DNA of 10,698 nt from JBDRNO01 sp043811005 (GTDB lineage Bacteria > Bacteroidota > Bacteroidia > NORP154), in NCBI GenBank assembly GCA_043811005.1, contig JBDRNO010000082.1:1-10698 (forward strand), read 5' to 3'. The position numbers and the translations under genes are program-made. Below are positions 1 through 6,101 of the stretch, one piece after another; the stretch's first letter is position 1, and each line of letters starts with the position of its first letter. The notes beneath the pieces were generated by a model. That model was not told the origin of the DNA, ran no database searches, and saw only the letters and a program-made list of their open reading frames with translations.

Positions 1-65
1 CACAAACGCATCCTTGCCTCTATCCTCAACAAATTATCTACCATATTACTTCTTTTTATCCCCTC

Positions 66-100
66 TTTGTAATTTGAGATTTGTAATTTGAGATTTGGGA
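66..100. repeat. Heptad tandem array, single arm
   Basis: Five consecutive 7-base units, all beginning TTTG. The pattern alternates TTTGTAA and TTTGAGA, giving a perfect 14-base direct repeat at 66-79 and 80-93, and ends with TTTGGGA. No inverted partner is seen within about 100 bases on the right or in the 65 bases on the left. It shares its strict 7-base period with the arrays at 454-541, 9432-9473 and 9534-9632 but not their sequence. Confidence 0.8.
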
Positions 101-206
101 CTTTTTACTATTTTTATGACATTATGGACGGACACTAATTAGACCCTATCTATAATATCAACTTTGAATGCAATGTAATCTTTTCTGGTAGCCACCTGAT
201 CAATGG

Positions 207-274
207 GGAATATTGGAATATTGAAAAATTCCTGAATGCCCCATCATTCCAACATTCCAGCATCCCATTATTCC
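207..274. repeat. Octad tandem arrays in inverted orientation
   Basis: The left arm has three 8-base units (207-230), two of them exactly GGAATATT. The right arm has four 8-base units (243-274) of the type AACATTCC or ATTATTCC, the reverse complement of the left type. The arms are separated by 12 bases and can pair imperfectly. The layout matches the period-7 and period-9 elements elsewhere in the window, with a different unit length and sequence. Confidence 0.75.
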
Positions 275-350
275 AAAATAGAAATCATTTTAAAAAATAT
301 TAATAAAAAAACGCTAAAATATTTTTTTATTCAATATTTAATAGATAATT

Positions 351-366
351 TTGACAAATTTGTCAA
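351..366. promoter_or_regulatory. Perfect 16-base palindrome, possible operator
   Basis: TTGACAAATTTGTCAA is its own reverse complement over all 16 bases. Size and symmetry suit a site for a dimeric helix-turn-helix repressor such as the XRE-type protein encoded at 594-917. It lies about 230 bases upstream of that start codon, so a role in autoregulation is a guess. In AT-rich DNA a chance palindrome is possible but unlikely at this length. Confidence 0.4.
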
Positions 367-377
367 GAAAAATATTT

Positions 378-407
378 CTAAAAAATTTCCATGCCGAAAT
401 TTTTTAG
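378..407. repeat. Perfect 11-base-pair hairpin
   Basis: CTAAAAAATTT (378-388) and AAATTTTTTAG (397-407) are exact reverse complements around the 8-base loop CCATGCCG. The stem is almost all A/T and no T-run follows directly, so it is not a classic intrinsic terminator. It begins 11 bases after the palindrome at 351-366, and the two may form one regulatory patch or mark the end of an upstream transcript. Confidence 0.5.
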
Positions 408-453
408 TATAAAGGAGTATAAAAAAGGGTATGTAACATTAAATATACAGCTA

Positions 454-541
454 CTTGTTACTGGCTGCTGGTTACTAGTTATAAATTGGAAAAGATCTAA
501 AAGGAATAAACAATAAGCAACCAGAAGCCAGCAACCAGCAA
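454..541. repeat. Heptad tandem arrays in inverted orientation (CTGG type)
   Basis: The left arm is four 7-base units (454-481), such as CTGGCTG, CTGGTTA and CTAGTTA. The right arm is four 7-base units (514-541), such as CCAGAAG and CCAGCAA, of the opposite orientation. The 32-base spacer is AT-rich. Comparing the left arm with the reverse complement of the right gives roughly 19 matches in 25 positions, so a degenerate hairpin can form. The array at 9534-9632 uses a related CTGG-centred unit and the same layout. Confidence 0.8.
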
Positions 542-593
542 CATTTTATATTCTGTTAAATAAAAATTATAAATCTCTACAAATCAATAATTT

Positions 594-917
594 ATGAATT
601 CTTTTCAATGGAAAAAAGAAACATTCGGTGAATACATCAGAAAATTAAGGGAAAAAGCAGGAATGCCATTACGTAAGCTGGCTGCAGCTCTTGATCTGGA
701 CCAGTCCACACTCAGTAAGATCGAAAGGAACGAAAGACGTCCGACTAAAGAAATGGTGCCAATCCTTGCTCAGGTTTTTAATTTAAAGTATGATGAACTA
801 ATGATCAGGTTTCTAAGTGATAAGATCATGTATGAATTAGCCGATGAAGATCTCGGGTTGGAAGCATTAAAGGTGGCTGAAGAAACTATTGAATATAAGA
901 GAAAAGTCAAGAGATAA
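594..917 (+). CDS. Small XRE-family helix-turn-helix regulator
   Basis: A 107-residue DNA-binding protein. Residues about 12-70 form a Cro/C1-type HTH_3 domain, with the helix-turn-helix around residues 25-46 (LRKLAAALDLDQSTLSKIER). The remaining C-terminal part is charged and helical (DKIMYELADEDLGLEALKVA). From memory, this shape is common in Bacteroidota regulators found beside DNA methyltransferase or restriction genes, but no such gene lies within this window. The ATG at 594 is preceded by AT-rich sequence without a clear ribosome site, which is normal for the group. The next gene upstream is outside the window; downstream comes a possible gene stub and then a transposon relic. It probably acts as a repressor; its target is unknown. 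Confidence 0.88.
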   Translation: MNSFQWKKETFGEYIRKLREKAGMPLRKLAAALDLDQSTLSKIERNERRPTKEMVPILAQVFNLKYDELMIRFLSDKIMYELADEDLGLEALKVAEETIEYKRKVKR

Positions 918-963
918 GGAGAGATTGCAATATATTCTGAATGCAATTGATGAAATTGATTAA
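910..963 (+). pseudogene. Possible N-terminal stub of a HepT-like (DUF86) protein
   Basis: One frame overlapping the last codons of the XRE gene reads RDKERLQYILNAIDEID and then stops at 961-963. This resembles, from memory, the start of HepT/DUF86 proteins, the RNase-like toxin partner in MNT-HepT systems. There is no in-frame ATG; TTG at 925 follows an AAGGAGA purine run but is too close to it for a normal ribosome site. The stub is only about 17 residues, so chance resemblance is possible. If real, the XRE gene once headed a two-gene operon whose second gene was lost, perhaps when the element at 1021-1288 arrived. Confidence 0.3.
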
Positions 964-1020
964 TGTACCAAAATTATTGACATAAAATATAATTAGCTGA
1001 TTTTCAGGCATATTGAATTA

Positions 1021-1288
1021 TATCAGTTACCACGACCTTTAGGTCGGGGAATAACAAAACAACAAAAATAACCGGGCTTTAGCCAAAAAAAATTATGTAC
1101 TATGGCATATATAAAAATCTGGGTTCATACTGTTTGGACAACTCATGGCAGAAAACCATTTTTAGAAAAAAATATTCGTAATATGAAGAATTTATGGAGA
1201 AGTATGGGGTTGAAAAGTTTCAGGGCTAAAGCCCATAGATTTTTGTTACAAAGCTTAATCCACGACATAAATGTCGTGGTAACTGATA
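1021..1288 (+). mobile_element. Deletion derivative of an IS200/REP-associated transposon
   Basis: The ends are a perfect 16-base inverted repeat, TATCAGTTACCACGAC at 1021-1036 and its complement at 1273-1288. Each end carries two hairpins in mirrored order. Left: stem CGACC/GGTCG (about 1033-1046) and stem GGCT/AGCC (about 1075-1084). Right: stem GGGCT/AGCCC (about 1223-1234) and stem CCACGACA/TGTCGTGG (1260-1279). Between them are only the two termini of a Y1 (HUH) transposase gene. Structured ends around a Y1 transposase are the hallmark of IS200/IS605 and REP-associated (RAYT) elements. At 268 bases it is a MITE-like, non-autonomous copy that could move only with a transposase supplied from elsewhere. 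Confidence 0.8.
1102..1229 (+). pseudogene. IS200/RAYT-type Y1 transposase, internally deleted
   Basis: The gene starts at ATG 1102 with MAYIKIWVHTVWTTHGRKPF, the usual opening of Bacteroidota Y1 transposases of the IS200/REP-associated class, and keeps about 26 codons. A different frame then reads EFMEKYGVEKFQG and stops at 1227-1229, which matches how these transposases typically end. Everything between, including the HUH metal-binding motif and the catalytic tyrosine, is missing, so no active enzyme can be made. The original first frame runs on to 1293 through the right-end hairpins, but that extension is not a real protein. Both fragments sit inside the inverted repeats of the element at 1021-1288. 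Confidence 0.75.
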
Positions 1289-1346
1289 ATTGATAAAATT
1301 GAAAAAAGAGATAAATTTTATCCTTAATAAACTGGATACATAAGAA

Positions 1347-1985
1347 ATGAATCAAAACATAAGGATCACAGCAGATTACCGCGAAAAGCCCTCTGGAATT
1401 CCGGATAAGCTCATTCAAAAAGATGTGGAAGTTTCAATTACCTCTCTTCCTGTTGGTGATTATATTATTAATGATCAAATAATAGTAGAAAGAAAGTCAG
1501 CGGAGGATTTTATTCAGTCAATAATAAATAATCGTTTATTTGACCAATGTGCCCGCCTGAAGAGAAAAGCAGAACGCTCTTTTTTGCTCATTGAAGGCAA
1601 CCCATACAAAACAAATCACGATATAGACAAACAAGCTATCAGGGGGGCTATTTTATCAATCATGGTATCCTGGCAGATACCCATAATGTTTTCAAAAGAT
1701 ACGGAAGACAGTGCAGAGATTTTGATCATGACAGGCAAGCAGGCAATAAAAGAGAACAGGTTAATACCGCTGATAAACGGGTACAAACCCAAAAAGATAA
1801 AAAGCCACCGGCTCCGCTTTTTGCAAGGACTGCCTTCCATAGGGCCAAAACTTGCAAATCGTTTATTTGACAATTTTGGCAATATTGAATCTGTTATTGT
1901 AGCGCCTGTGGAAGAATTGATGGGAATTGATGGCATAGGCAAGAAGGGTGCAAGCAGGATAAAGGAGTTTGTTACAAGAAATTAA
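1347..1985 (+). CDS. XPF/ERCC4-type structure-specific nuclease with two HhH motifs
   Basis: A 212-residue protein. Residues about 5-140 form an ERCC4 nuclease domain with the family signature intact: D10 in the ADYRE strand, then G37-D38, E48-R49-K50 and D54, fitting the pattern GDx(n)ERKxxxD. Residues about 156-209 hold a tandem helix-hairpin-helix domain, with hairpins LPSIGPKLA (162-170) and IDGIGKKGA (194-202). This is the layout of short archaeal XPF proteins and of the nuclease half of Hef, which cut 3'-flap and fork DNA as dimers. There is no helicase domain in the chain and no obvious PCNA-binding peptide at the C-terminus. Co-directional recQ starts 98 bases downstream. ATG 1347 is the first in-frame start that leaves the whole nuclease domain intact. 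The role in repair of branched DNA is inferred from the family. Confidence 0.9.
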   Translation: MNQNIRITADYREKPSGIPDKLIQKDVEVSITSLPVGDYIINDQIIVERKSAEDFIQSIINNRLFDQCARLKRKAERSFLLIEGNPYKTNHDIDKQAIRGAILSIMVSWQIPIMFSKDTEDSAEILIMTGKQAIKENRLIPLINGYKPKKIKSHRLRFLQGLPSIGPKLANRLFDNFGNIESVIVAPVEELMGIDGIGKKGASRIKEFVTRN

Positions 1986-2000
1986 ACTATATATAGAACA

Positions 2001-2008
2001 TAACTTTG
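2001..2008 (+). promoter_or_regulatory. Candidate -7 promoter element for recQ
   Basis: TAACTTTG matches the Bacteroidota -7 consensus TAnnTTTG exactly and lies 75 bases before the recQ start codon. No good -33 TTTG box sits at the usual spacing of about 20 bases, so this is a candidate only. If used, recQ could be transcribed apart from the nuclease gene. Confidence 0.35.
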
Positions 2009-2083
2009 AAATTTAAGAACATAGCTTCGCAAGTTTAAAAAAAAACATTTTTTATTCCGATACATTTATAAATATTTCTAAAT

Positions 2084-4306
2084 ATGTCAAACCCTTCAAC
2101 CATCCTAAAAGAAAAATTCGGCTTCTCTGAATTCAGGTATGAGCAGGAGAAAATAATTGAGTCAGTCCTGAACCGTAAAGATACTTTCGTGTTAATGCCT
2201 ACAGGGGGGGGGAAGTCATTGTGTTTCCAGATACCGGCATTGCTCTTTGAAGGTCTTACTGTTGTTGTCTCTCCTTTGATCGCCCTGATGAAAGACCAGG
2301 TTGATGCACTGCGGCTGAATGGCGTTGAAGCGGCTTTTCTTAATTCTACACTCGACTGGCATGAGCAATCGCAGGTGATGGCAAATCTGAGATCCGGCAA
2401 GATAAAGCTATTGTATATCGCTCCTGAAAAGCTGTTCATCAATGAGATGCAATTTCTTAATTTCCTTAAAACACTTGATAACAACCCGGCAGGAAGCAAC
2501 AACCATACCGGGGTCTCTCTTTTTGCCATTGACGAAGCGCATTGCATTTCACATTGGGGGCATGACTTCAGACCCGAATATCTCGCTCTATCCAATCTGA
2601 AAAAGTTTTTCCCCAAAGTACCCGTTATTGCCCTTACAGCCACTGCGGATGTTCAAACAAGGGTAGATATTTTAGAAAAACTTTTTATAGATGAACCACA
2701 GACATTTATATCCAGCTTTAACAGGGAAAATATTCATTATTTCATAGAACCCAAAAGGAACAGCTACGAACGGCTAATTGAATTTCTCAGGGAGCGTGAA
2801 GAAGAATCGGGAATAGTGTATGTGCTGTCAAGGAAATCAGCGGAAAATTTAGCCGAAGACCTTGAAAATGAAGGATTCTCTGCAAAACCATACCATGCCG
2901 GACTGGACAAGGGCATAAGGGGCAAACACCAGGACCTTTTTATAAAAGACCAGGTTAAAATTATCGTGGCAACCATCGCTTTCGGAATGGGCATTGACAA
3001 ATCAAATGTGCGGTTTGTTGTGCACATGGACCTACCTAAAAATATAGAAAGCTATTACCAGGAGACCGGAAGGGCAGGACGTGACGGGCTTAAGAGTGAT
3101 GCGCTGCTGTTTTTCAGTTTCGGTGATGTGATCAAGCTAAGAAGATTCGTAGAGATCGAGGATAATAAGGAACAGTCAGCAATTATGATGGAGAAATTGG
3201 ATAAGATGGCTGATTTCTGCCAGTCAAGAATGTGCAGGCGAAAATTCCTGCTTAACTATTTCGGTGAAGAATTTCCCGGTAACTGTGAGTCATGCGATAT
3301 CTGCCTTGATAAATATGAAAAATTTGACGGAACCATTATTGCACAAAAGGCGCTTTCTGCAGTAGCACGACTTGACGAAAATTTCGGCATTAATTATGTA
3401 ATAGACTTTTTAAGAGGTTCCCAGTCGGGAAAAATAAAAGAATGGCACAAGACATTAAAAACTTTTGGAATAGGTGAAGATATTCCTAAGAATGAGTGGC
3501 ACAGGTATTTCAGGGAGTTGATAAGCAGGGACTATCTCGTGCAAAGCGATGGCAATTATCCCGTTTTGAAGCTGACAGAAAAAAGCCATGATATTCTAAA
3601 AGGAAAGGAAAAGGTAATGCTGATCAAAACAGTTACAAGGAAGGCAGTTCCCGAAACCACAATGACATTTGAGGCAGAGTTGTTTAAAAAACTTAAGTCA
3701 ATCAGGTATGAGTTATCAGTTAAGGAAGATGTTCCCGCTTATATCATTTTCTCCGATGCAACAATTATGGAGATGGCAGCTTACCTGCCGCAGGATTTTG
3801 ATGAATTGGAAAAGATATCCGGGTTTGGTGAAATTAAGTTGGAAAGGTACGGGAAGATATTTTTAGATGCAATTACCCGGTATTGTGAAGTAAAGGGACT
3901 GAAATCGAAAATACATCTTAAAAAGCCCAAGCGCCAGAGAAGGAGAAGAAGTGTCAGTGGCAGCGGTGGGTCTCCCTCTCCTTCGGGGAGGGCCGGGGAG
4001 GGGTCAGACACTAAGGCAGAAAGCTGTTATCTTTTTAAAACCGGCAAGACCATCTCCGAAATTGCAGCCAGCAGGGCATTAAAAAATTCAACAATTGAAA
4101 GTCATTTAGCATATTATGTCCTTAGTGGTGATATTAAAGTTGATGAACTTGTCCCAACCGAAAAAATAACACACATCGAAAAAGCCATAAAACTTCATGG
4201 CGATCAGGCATTAGCTCCTGTAAAAAATGAACTTGGCGATGGATTTACCTACGGTGAGATAAGAGCTGTTGTCAATCATTTGAGGAGGGGGGAGGATCTT
4301 ACTTAA
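2084..4306 (+). CDS. recQ: ATP-dependent DNA helicase RecQ with C-terminal HTH extension
   Basis: A 740-residue 3'-5' superfamily 2 DNA helicase for recombination and fork repair in the cytoplasm. Motif I is PTGGGKS (39-45), motif II DEAH (150-153), motif III LTATA (184-188) and motif VI QETGRAGRDG (326-335). The RecQ zinc site is complete: C384, C401, C404 and C407, with the spacing of E. coli RecQ. A winged-helix RQC region follows (about 415-515), then an HRDC domain (about 527-605). A basic linker (615-622) leads into a 21-residue low-complexity insert (623-643) made by a palindromic DNA repeat. The C-terminal part (about 647-735) resembles the HTH_40 domain seen in many Bacteroidota RecQ proteins. 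Motif I is encoded over a run of nine G bases. The gene follows the XPF-like nuclease and converges with the serpin gene. Confidence 0.96.
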   Translation: MSNPSTILKEKFGFSEFRYEQEKIIESVLNRKDTFVLMPTGGGKSLCFQIPALLFEGLTVVVSPLIALMKDQVDALRLNGVEAAFLNSTLDWHEQSQVMANLRSGKIKLLYIAPEKLFINEMQFLNFLKTLDNNPAGSNNHTGVSLFAIDEAHCISHWGHDFRPEYLALSNLKKFFPKVPVIALTATADVQTRVDILEKLFIDEPQTFISSFNRENIHYFIEPKRNSYERLIEFLREREEESGIVYVLSRKSAENLAEDLENEGFSAKPYHAGLDKGIRGKHQDLFIKDQVKIIVATIAFGMGIDKSNVRFVVHMDLPKNIESYYQETGRAGRDGLKSDALLFFSFGDVIKLRRFVEIEDNKEQSAIMMEKLDKMADFCQSRMCRRKFLLNYFGEEFPGNCESCDICLDKYEKFDGTIIAQKALSAVARLDENFGINYVIDFLRGSQSGKIKEWHKTLKTFGIGEDIPKNEWHRYFRELISRDYLVQSDGNYPVLKLTEKSHDILKGKEKVMLIKTVTRKAVPETTMTFEAELFKKLKSIRYELSVKEDVPAYIIFSDATIMEMAAYLPQDFDELEKISGFGEIKLERYGKIFLDAITRYCEVKGLKSKIHLKKPKRQRRRRSVSGSGGSPSPSGRAGEGSDTKAESCYLFKTGKTISEIAASRALKNSTIESHLAYYVLSGDIKVDELVPTEKITHIEKAIKLHGDQALAPVKNELGDGFTYGEIRAVVNHLRRGEDLT
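3950..4012 (+). repeat. Palindromic repeat inserted in frame in recQ
   Basis: This 63-base block spans exactly codons 623-643 of recQ. It is flanked by an inverted AGTGTC (3950-3955) and GACACT (4007-4012). Its GC-rich core has a hairpin CCCTCTCC-TTC-GGGGAGGG (3974-3992, one mismatch) followed by CCGGGGAGGGG. The core resembles a GC-rich repeat common in intergenic DNA of Bacteroidota and environmental genomes (from memory). Its composition differs sharply from the surrounding AT-rich gene. It encodes a Gly/Ser/Pro-rich stretch in the linker between HRDC and the C-terminal domain, where an insertion would be tolerated. Confidence 0.75.
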
Positions 4307-4342
4307 ATTTTGTTGAAAAGTATGGTTTGGTGTGCTACGATG

Positions 4343-4494
4343 AATAAAACCGTTAAAACGGTTAACCGTGAACTGTTCTCTTCTTTCGTCACCTCGTTGA
4401 AACGAGGTGTTAATGATATACCATTAACCCCGCGATTTATCGCGGGGTATTACAAATATCACATGTAACCAGTAACCGTTTTAACGGGTTTTTC
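4343..4494. repeat. Four-hairpin REP-like element between convergent genes
   Basis: Four hairpins lie in mirror order: AACCGTT/AACGGTT (4348-4363), CACCTCGT/ACGAGGTG (4390-4409), ACCCCGCGAT/ATCGCGGGGT (4427-4448) and AACCGTT/AACGGGTT (4474-4490). The first and last are inverted copies of each other. The two inner ones are joined by GTTAATG (4409-4415) and its near complement CCATTAAC (4421-4428). The outer-inner-inner-outer layout matches the ends of the transposon relic at 1021-1288, so this is probably a transposase-less element mobilised by a related RAYT enzyme. Lying between the recQ and serpin stops, it could also end transcription from both sides. Confidence 0.75.
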
Positions 4495-4539
4495 CACGTT
4501 CCTATTAATCCTGTATCCCTATCCATATCAAATGCAATT

Positions 4540-5754
4540 CTAACCTGGATTTACTATTTTCCCCATAAATAAGATACTACCTGTTTCATTATCTTTTATT
4601 ACAAAAATAAACGGGTGGTCTGCTTTGAATACTTTTTGAGGTACTGGGTTTATTATTGCCTTTTTTTGCATAATAACAGCAGTTGCAGCAGCAGCTTCTG
4701 TTCCTTCTTCTGAAACTTCAATGAATGCTTTATGAATCACCTTGGCAATGAACAAATCCCTTTTACCTGTCATGCCTGAAAAGTTTGCCCTTCCTCTAAA
4801 TGCAATGGGCATGCCCATGTCAGATAAAGTTGGCGCTAAACCAAACTTATCCATTGTTTTGAATTTTGGAATTGATAATACTACGGTTTCAGTCTGTAAT
4901 GAATTGATATTGTTAGAATAAGTTTCATAGTTAAATGAGTTTTCAAGCTCATTGATCCCTTCAATATCTTTGGGTAAGAAGATGACCATTGATGTCTTGT
5001 TAGCTGTATATGGCAGTTCAATAACTTGTAAGTTGTCATTTTCAAAATATTTTAAATCCGCTTTCCTGTTCATAAAACCGGTTTTGATTTGGGTCTTTAC
5101 AGATGTGTAAAAAGGCATCTTTTTAGTCAATTTCTTATCAAACTGATATGCCCATTGTCCGTTAAAATATATGGCGTTTACAAGGACCAACCTGGTAAGT
5201 CCATTGAGTATTCCGGGCTGTATTAGATCCTTTATCTTGTTGTTGGTATTATTTTCAACCCATTCATTAATTTCCAGTCTTGCTTTTTCCCTTTCTTTAT
5301 TTTCAGTGAAGTTCACATATTTCAAACCAGACCCATAGCAGGTCTTACTGAGTTCAAAAAATTCATCAAGAAAAGTATAATCCTTCTGTGCCCAAAGTGA
5401 GTTGGCAATATCAATTTGCAGTCCTTCCTGGTTTTGTTTGTCTAATCCATCAAGCAATTTTTTAAAGTTGGAATGAAGTAATTTTTGGTCCAGGTTAAAA
5501 TGCAATGTTTTGCTCATTTGTTTTTCTGTCCTGTTTCGGGCACCGCCATAAGTCATTGCCAAAGCAGAAGAAATGCTAAAAGGGGAAAAGAACAAATTCT
5601 CATCCTTTTTATCTGTTTTCAATTCCGAAAACAGTTCAAAGGCAAATTGAGTGTTTCCTGTTACTGTTTCGTTGATATCCTGTGCTAAGATTGAATATGT
5701 GAAAGCTGATAGAGTTAGGGCTGATAATACAAATTTACTCTGAAAATAGTTCAT
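4540..5754 (-). CDS. Secreted serpin (serine protease inhibitor)
   Basis: A 404-residue serpin. Residues 1-24 are a signal peptide, with likely cleavage at ILA-Q (A24/Q25) and no lipobox cysteine, so the protein is exported to the periplasm or beyond. Landmarks are NLFFSPFSISSALAMTYGGA (53-72), LVNAIYFNGQW (191-201) and the serpin signature HPFIFVIKDNETGSILFMG (380-398). The hinge of the reactive loop, EEGTEAAAATA (349-359), has the small residues needed for strand insertion, so an inhibitory serpin is expected. Counting from G351 as P15 puts P1 at K365, suggesting trypsin-like targets; the loop is a few residues longer than in animal serpins, so P1 is uncertain. Family inhibitors trap proteases by a suicide mechanism. 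The gene stands alone, converging with recQ. Confidence 0.95.
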   Translation of the reverse strand: MNYFQSKFVLSALTLSAFTYSILAQDINETVTGNTQFAFELFSELKTDKKDENLFFSPFSISSALAMTYGGARNRTEKQMSKTLHFNLDQKLLHSNFKKLLDGLDKQNQEGLQIDIANSLWAQKDYTFLDEFFELSKTCYGSGLKYVNFTENKEREKARLEINEWVENNTNNKIKDLIQPGILNGLTRLVLVNAIYFNGQWAYQFDKKLTKKMPFYTSVKTQIKTGFMNRKADLKYFENDNLQVIELPYTANKTSMVIFLPKDIEGINELENSFNYETYSNNINSLQTETVVLSIPKFKTMDKFGLAPTLSDMGMPIAFRGRANFSGMTGKRDLFIAKVIHKAFIEVSEEGTEAAAATAVIMQKKAIINPVPQKVFKADHPFIFVIKDNETGSILFMGKIVNPG

Positions 5755-5832
5755 AATTAGTTGTATTTTAGTTAGTTGTAAATTTCTTCGGGAATATAGT
5801 AAAAAAAGAATATAAAAGTTGTGGCTGGCTGT

Positions 5833-6099
5833 TTACTTTAGAGGTTCAATCTTTTCCAACGATTCGCGATTTACAATCTTTTTCCAATTATCCATTAGTT
5901 CTTCCTGATGTTTGCTTGCCCATTCTATTACTAATCCTAAAGCTCTTGGTGGTAACTTGCTTTTCATTATTCTTAAGTCCTGTATACTTATTTTTGCATT
6001 ATATTCAGCATACTTTACATGAAAATGAGGGTCCTCGTTAAGTCCTTCTCTGTAATACATAATAATTGTAATTCCATAAAACCTGCTGATTGTTGGCAT
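5833..6099 (-). CDS. DUF4160 family protein
   Basis: An 88-residue protein with the hallmarks of DUF4160: the opening MPTISRFYGI, the core PHFHVKY (24-30) and the stretch KLPPRALGLVIEWA (48-61). It has no signal peptide or membrane segment, so it should be cytosolic. It starts two bases after the stop codon of the DUF2442 gene, so the two are co-transcribed and probably translationally coupled. DUF4160 and DUF2442 genes are often neighbours and are sometimes suggested to be a toxin-antitoxin-like pair, but the biochemical function is not established to my knowledge. Confidence 0.88.
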   Translation of the reverse strand: MPTISRFYGITIIMYYREGLNEDPHFHVKYAEYNAKISIQDLRIMKSKLPPRALGLVIEWASKHQEELMDNWKKIVNRESLEKIEPLK

Positions 6100-6101
6100 A
6101 G

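Larger units (their letters stand above)
1..593. other. Non-coding repeat-rich region upstream of the XRE gene
   Basis: No open frame here looks like a protein. The region is AT-rich and holds, in order: a five-unit heptad array (66-100), an octad inverted array (207-274), a perfect 16-base palindrome (351-366), a perfect 11-base-pair hairpin (378-407) and a heptad inverted array (454-541). Each is listed separately. The first 65 bases and 101-200 show no structure that I can name. Confidence 0.7.

Noticed and set aside
412..436. Ribosome-site-like AAGGAG followed by ATG TAA
   Set aside because: The start codon is followed at once by a stop, so nothing is encoded; it is probably chance.
66..541. 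CRISPR array
   Set aside because: Units are only 7-8 bases and adjoin without unique spacers, and no cas genes are present.
1102..1293. An intact 63-residue gene in the transposon relic
   Set aside because: Only the first ~26 codons are transposase-like. The rest reads through the deletion joint and the right-end hairpins in the wrong frame.
1143..1418. Minus-strand open frame of 91 codons
   Set aside because: It is antisense to the transposon relic and the start of the nuclease gene, with an unnatural composition.
2035..2643. Minus-strand open frame of 202 codons opposite recQ
   Set aside because: It lies opposite the RecQ helicase motifs, is rich in Ser and Cys, and has no recognisable domain.
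3781..4011. Minus-strand open frame of 76 codons with a Pro-rich start
   Set aside because: It is the reverse reading of the palindromic block in recQ, a common source of false gene calls.
5757..5780. Nine-base direct repeat TTAGTTGTA upstream of the serpin gene
   Set aside because: Two short copies in AT-rich DNA can arise by chance, and no symmetry or known regulator site supports an operator.
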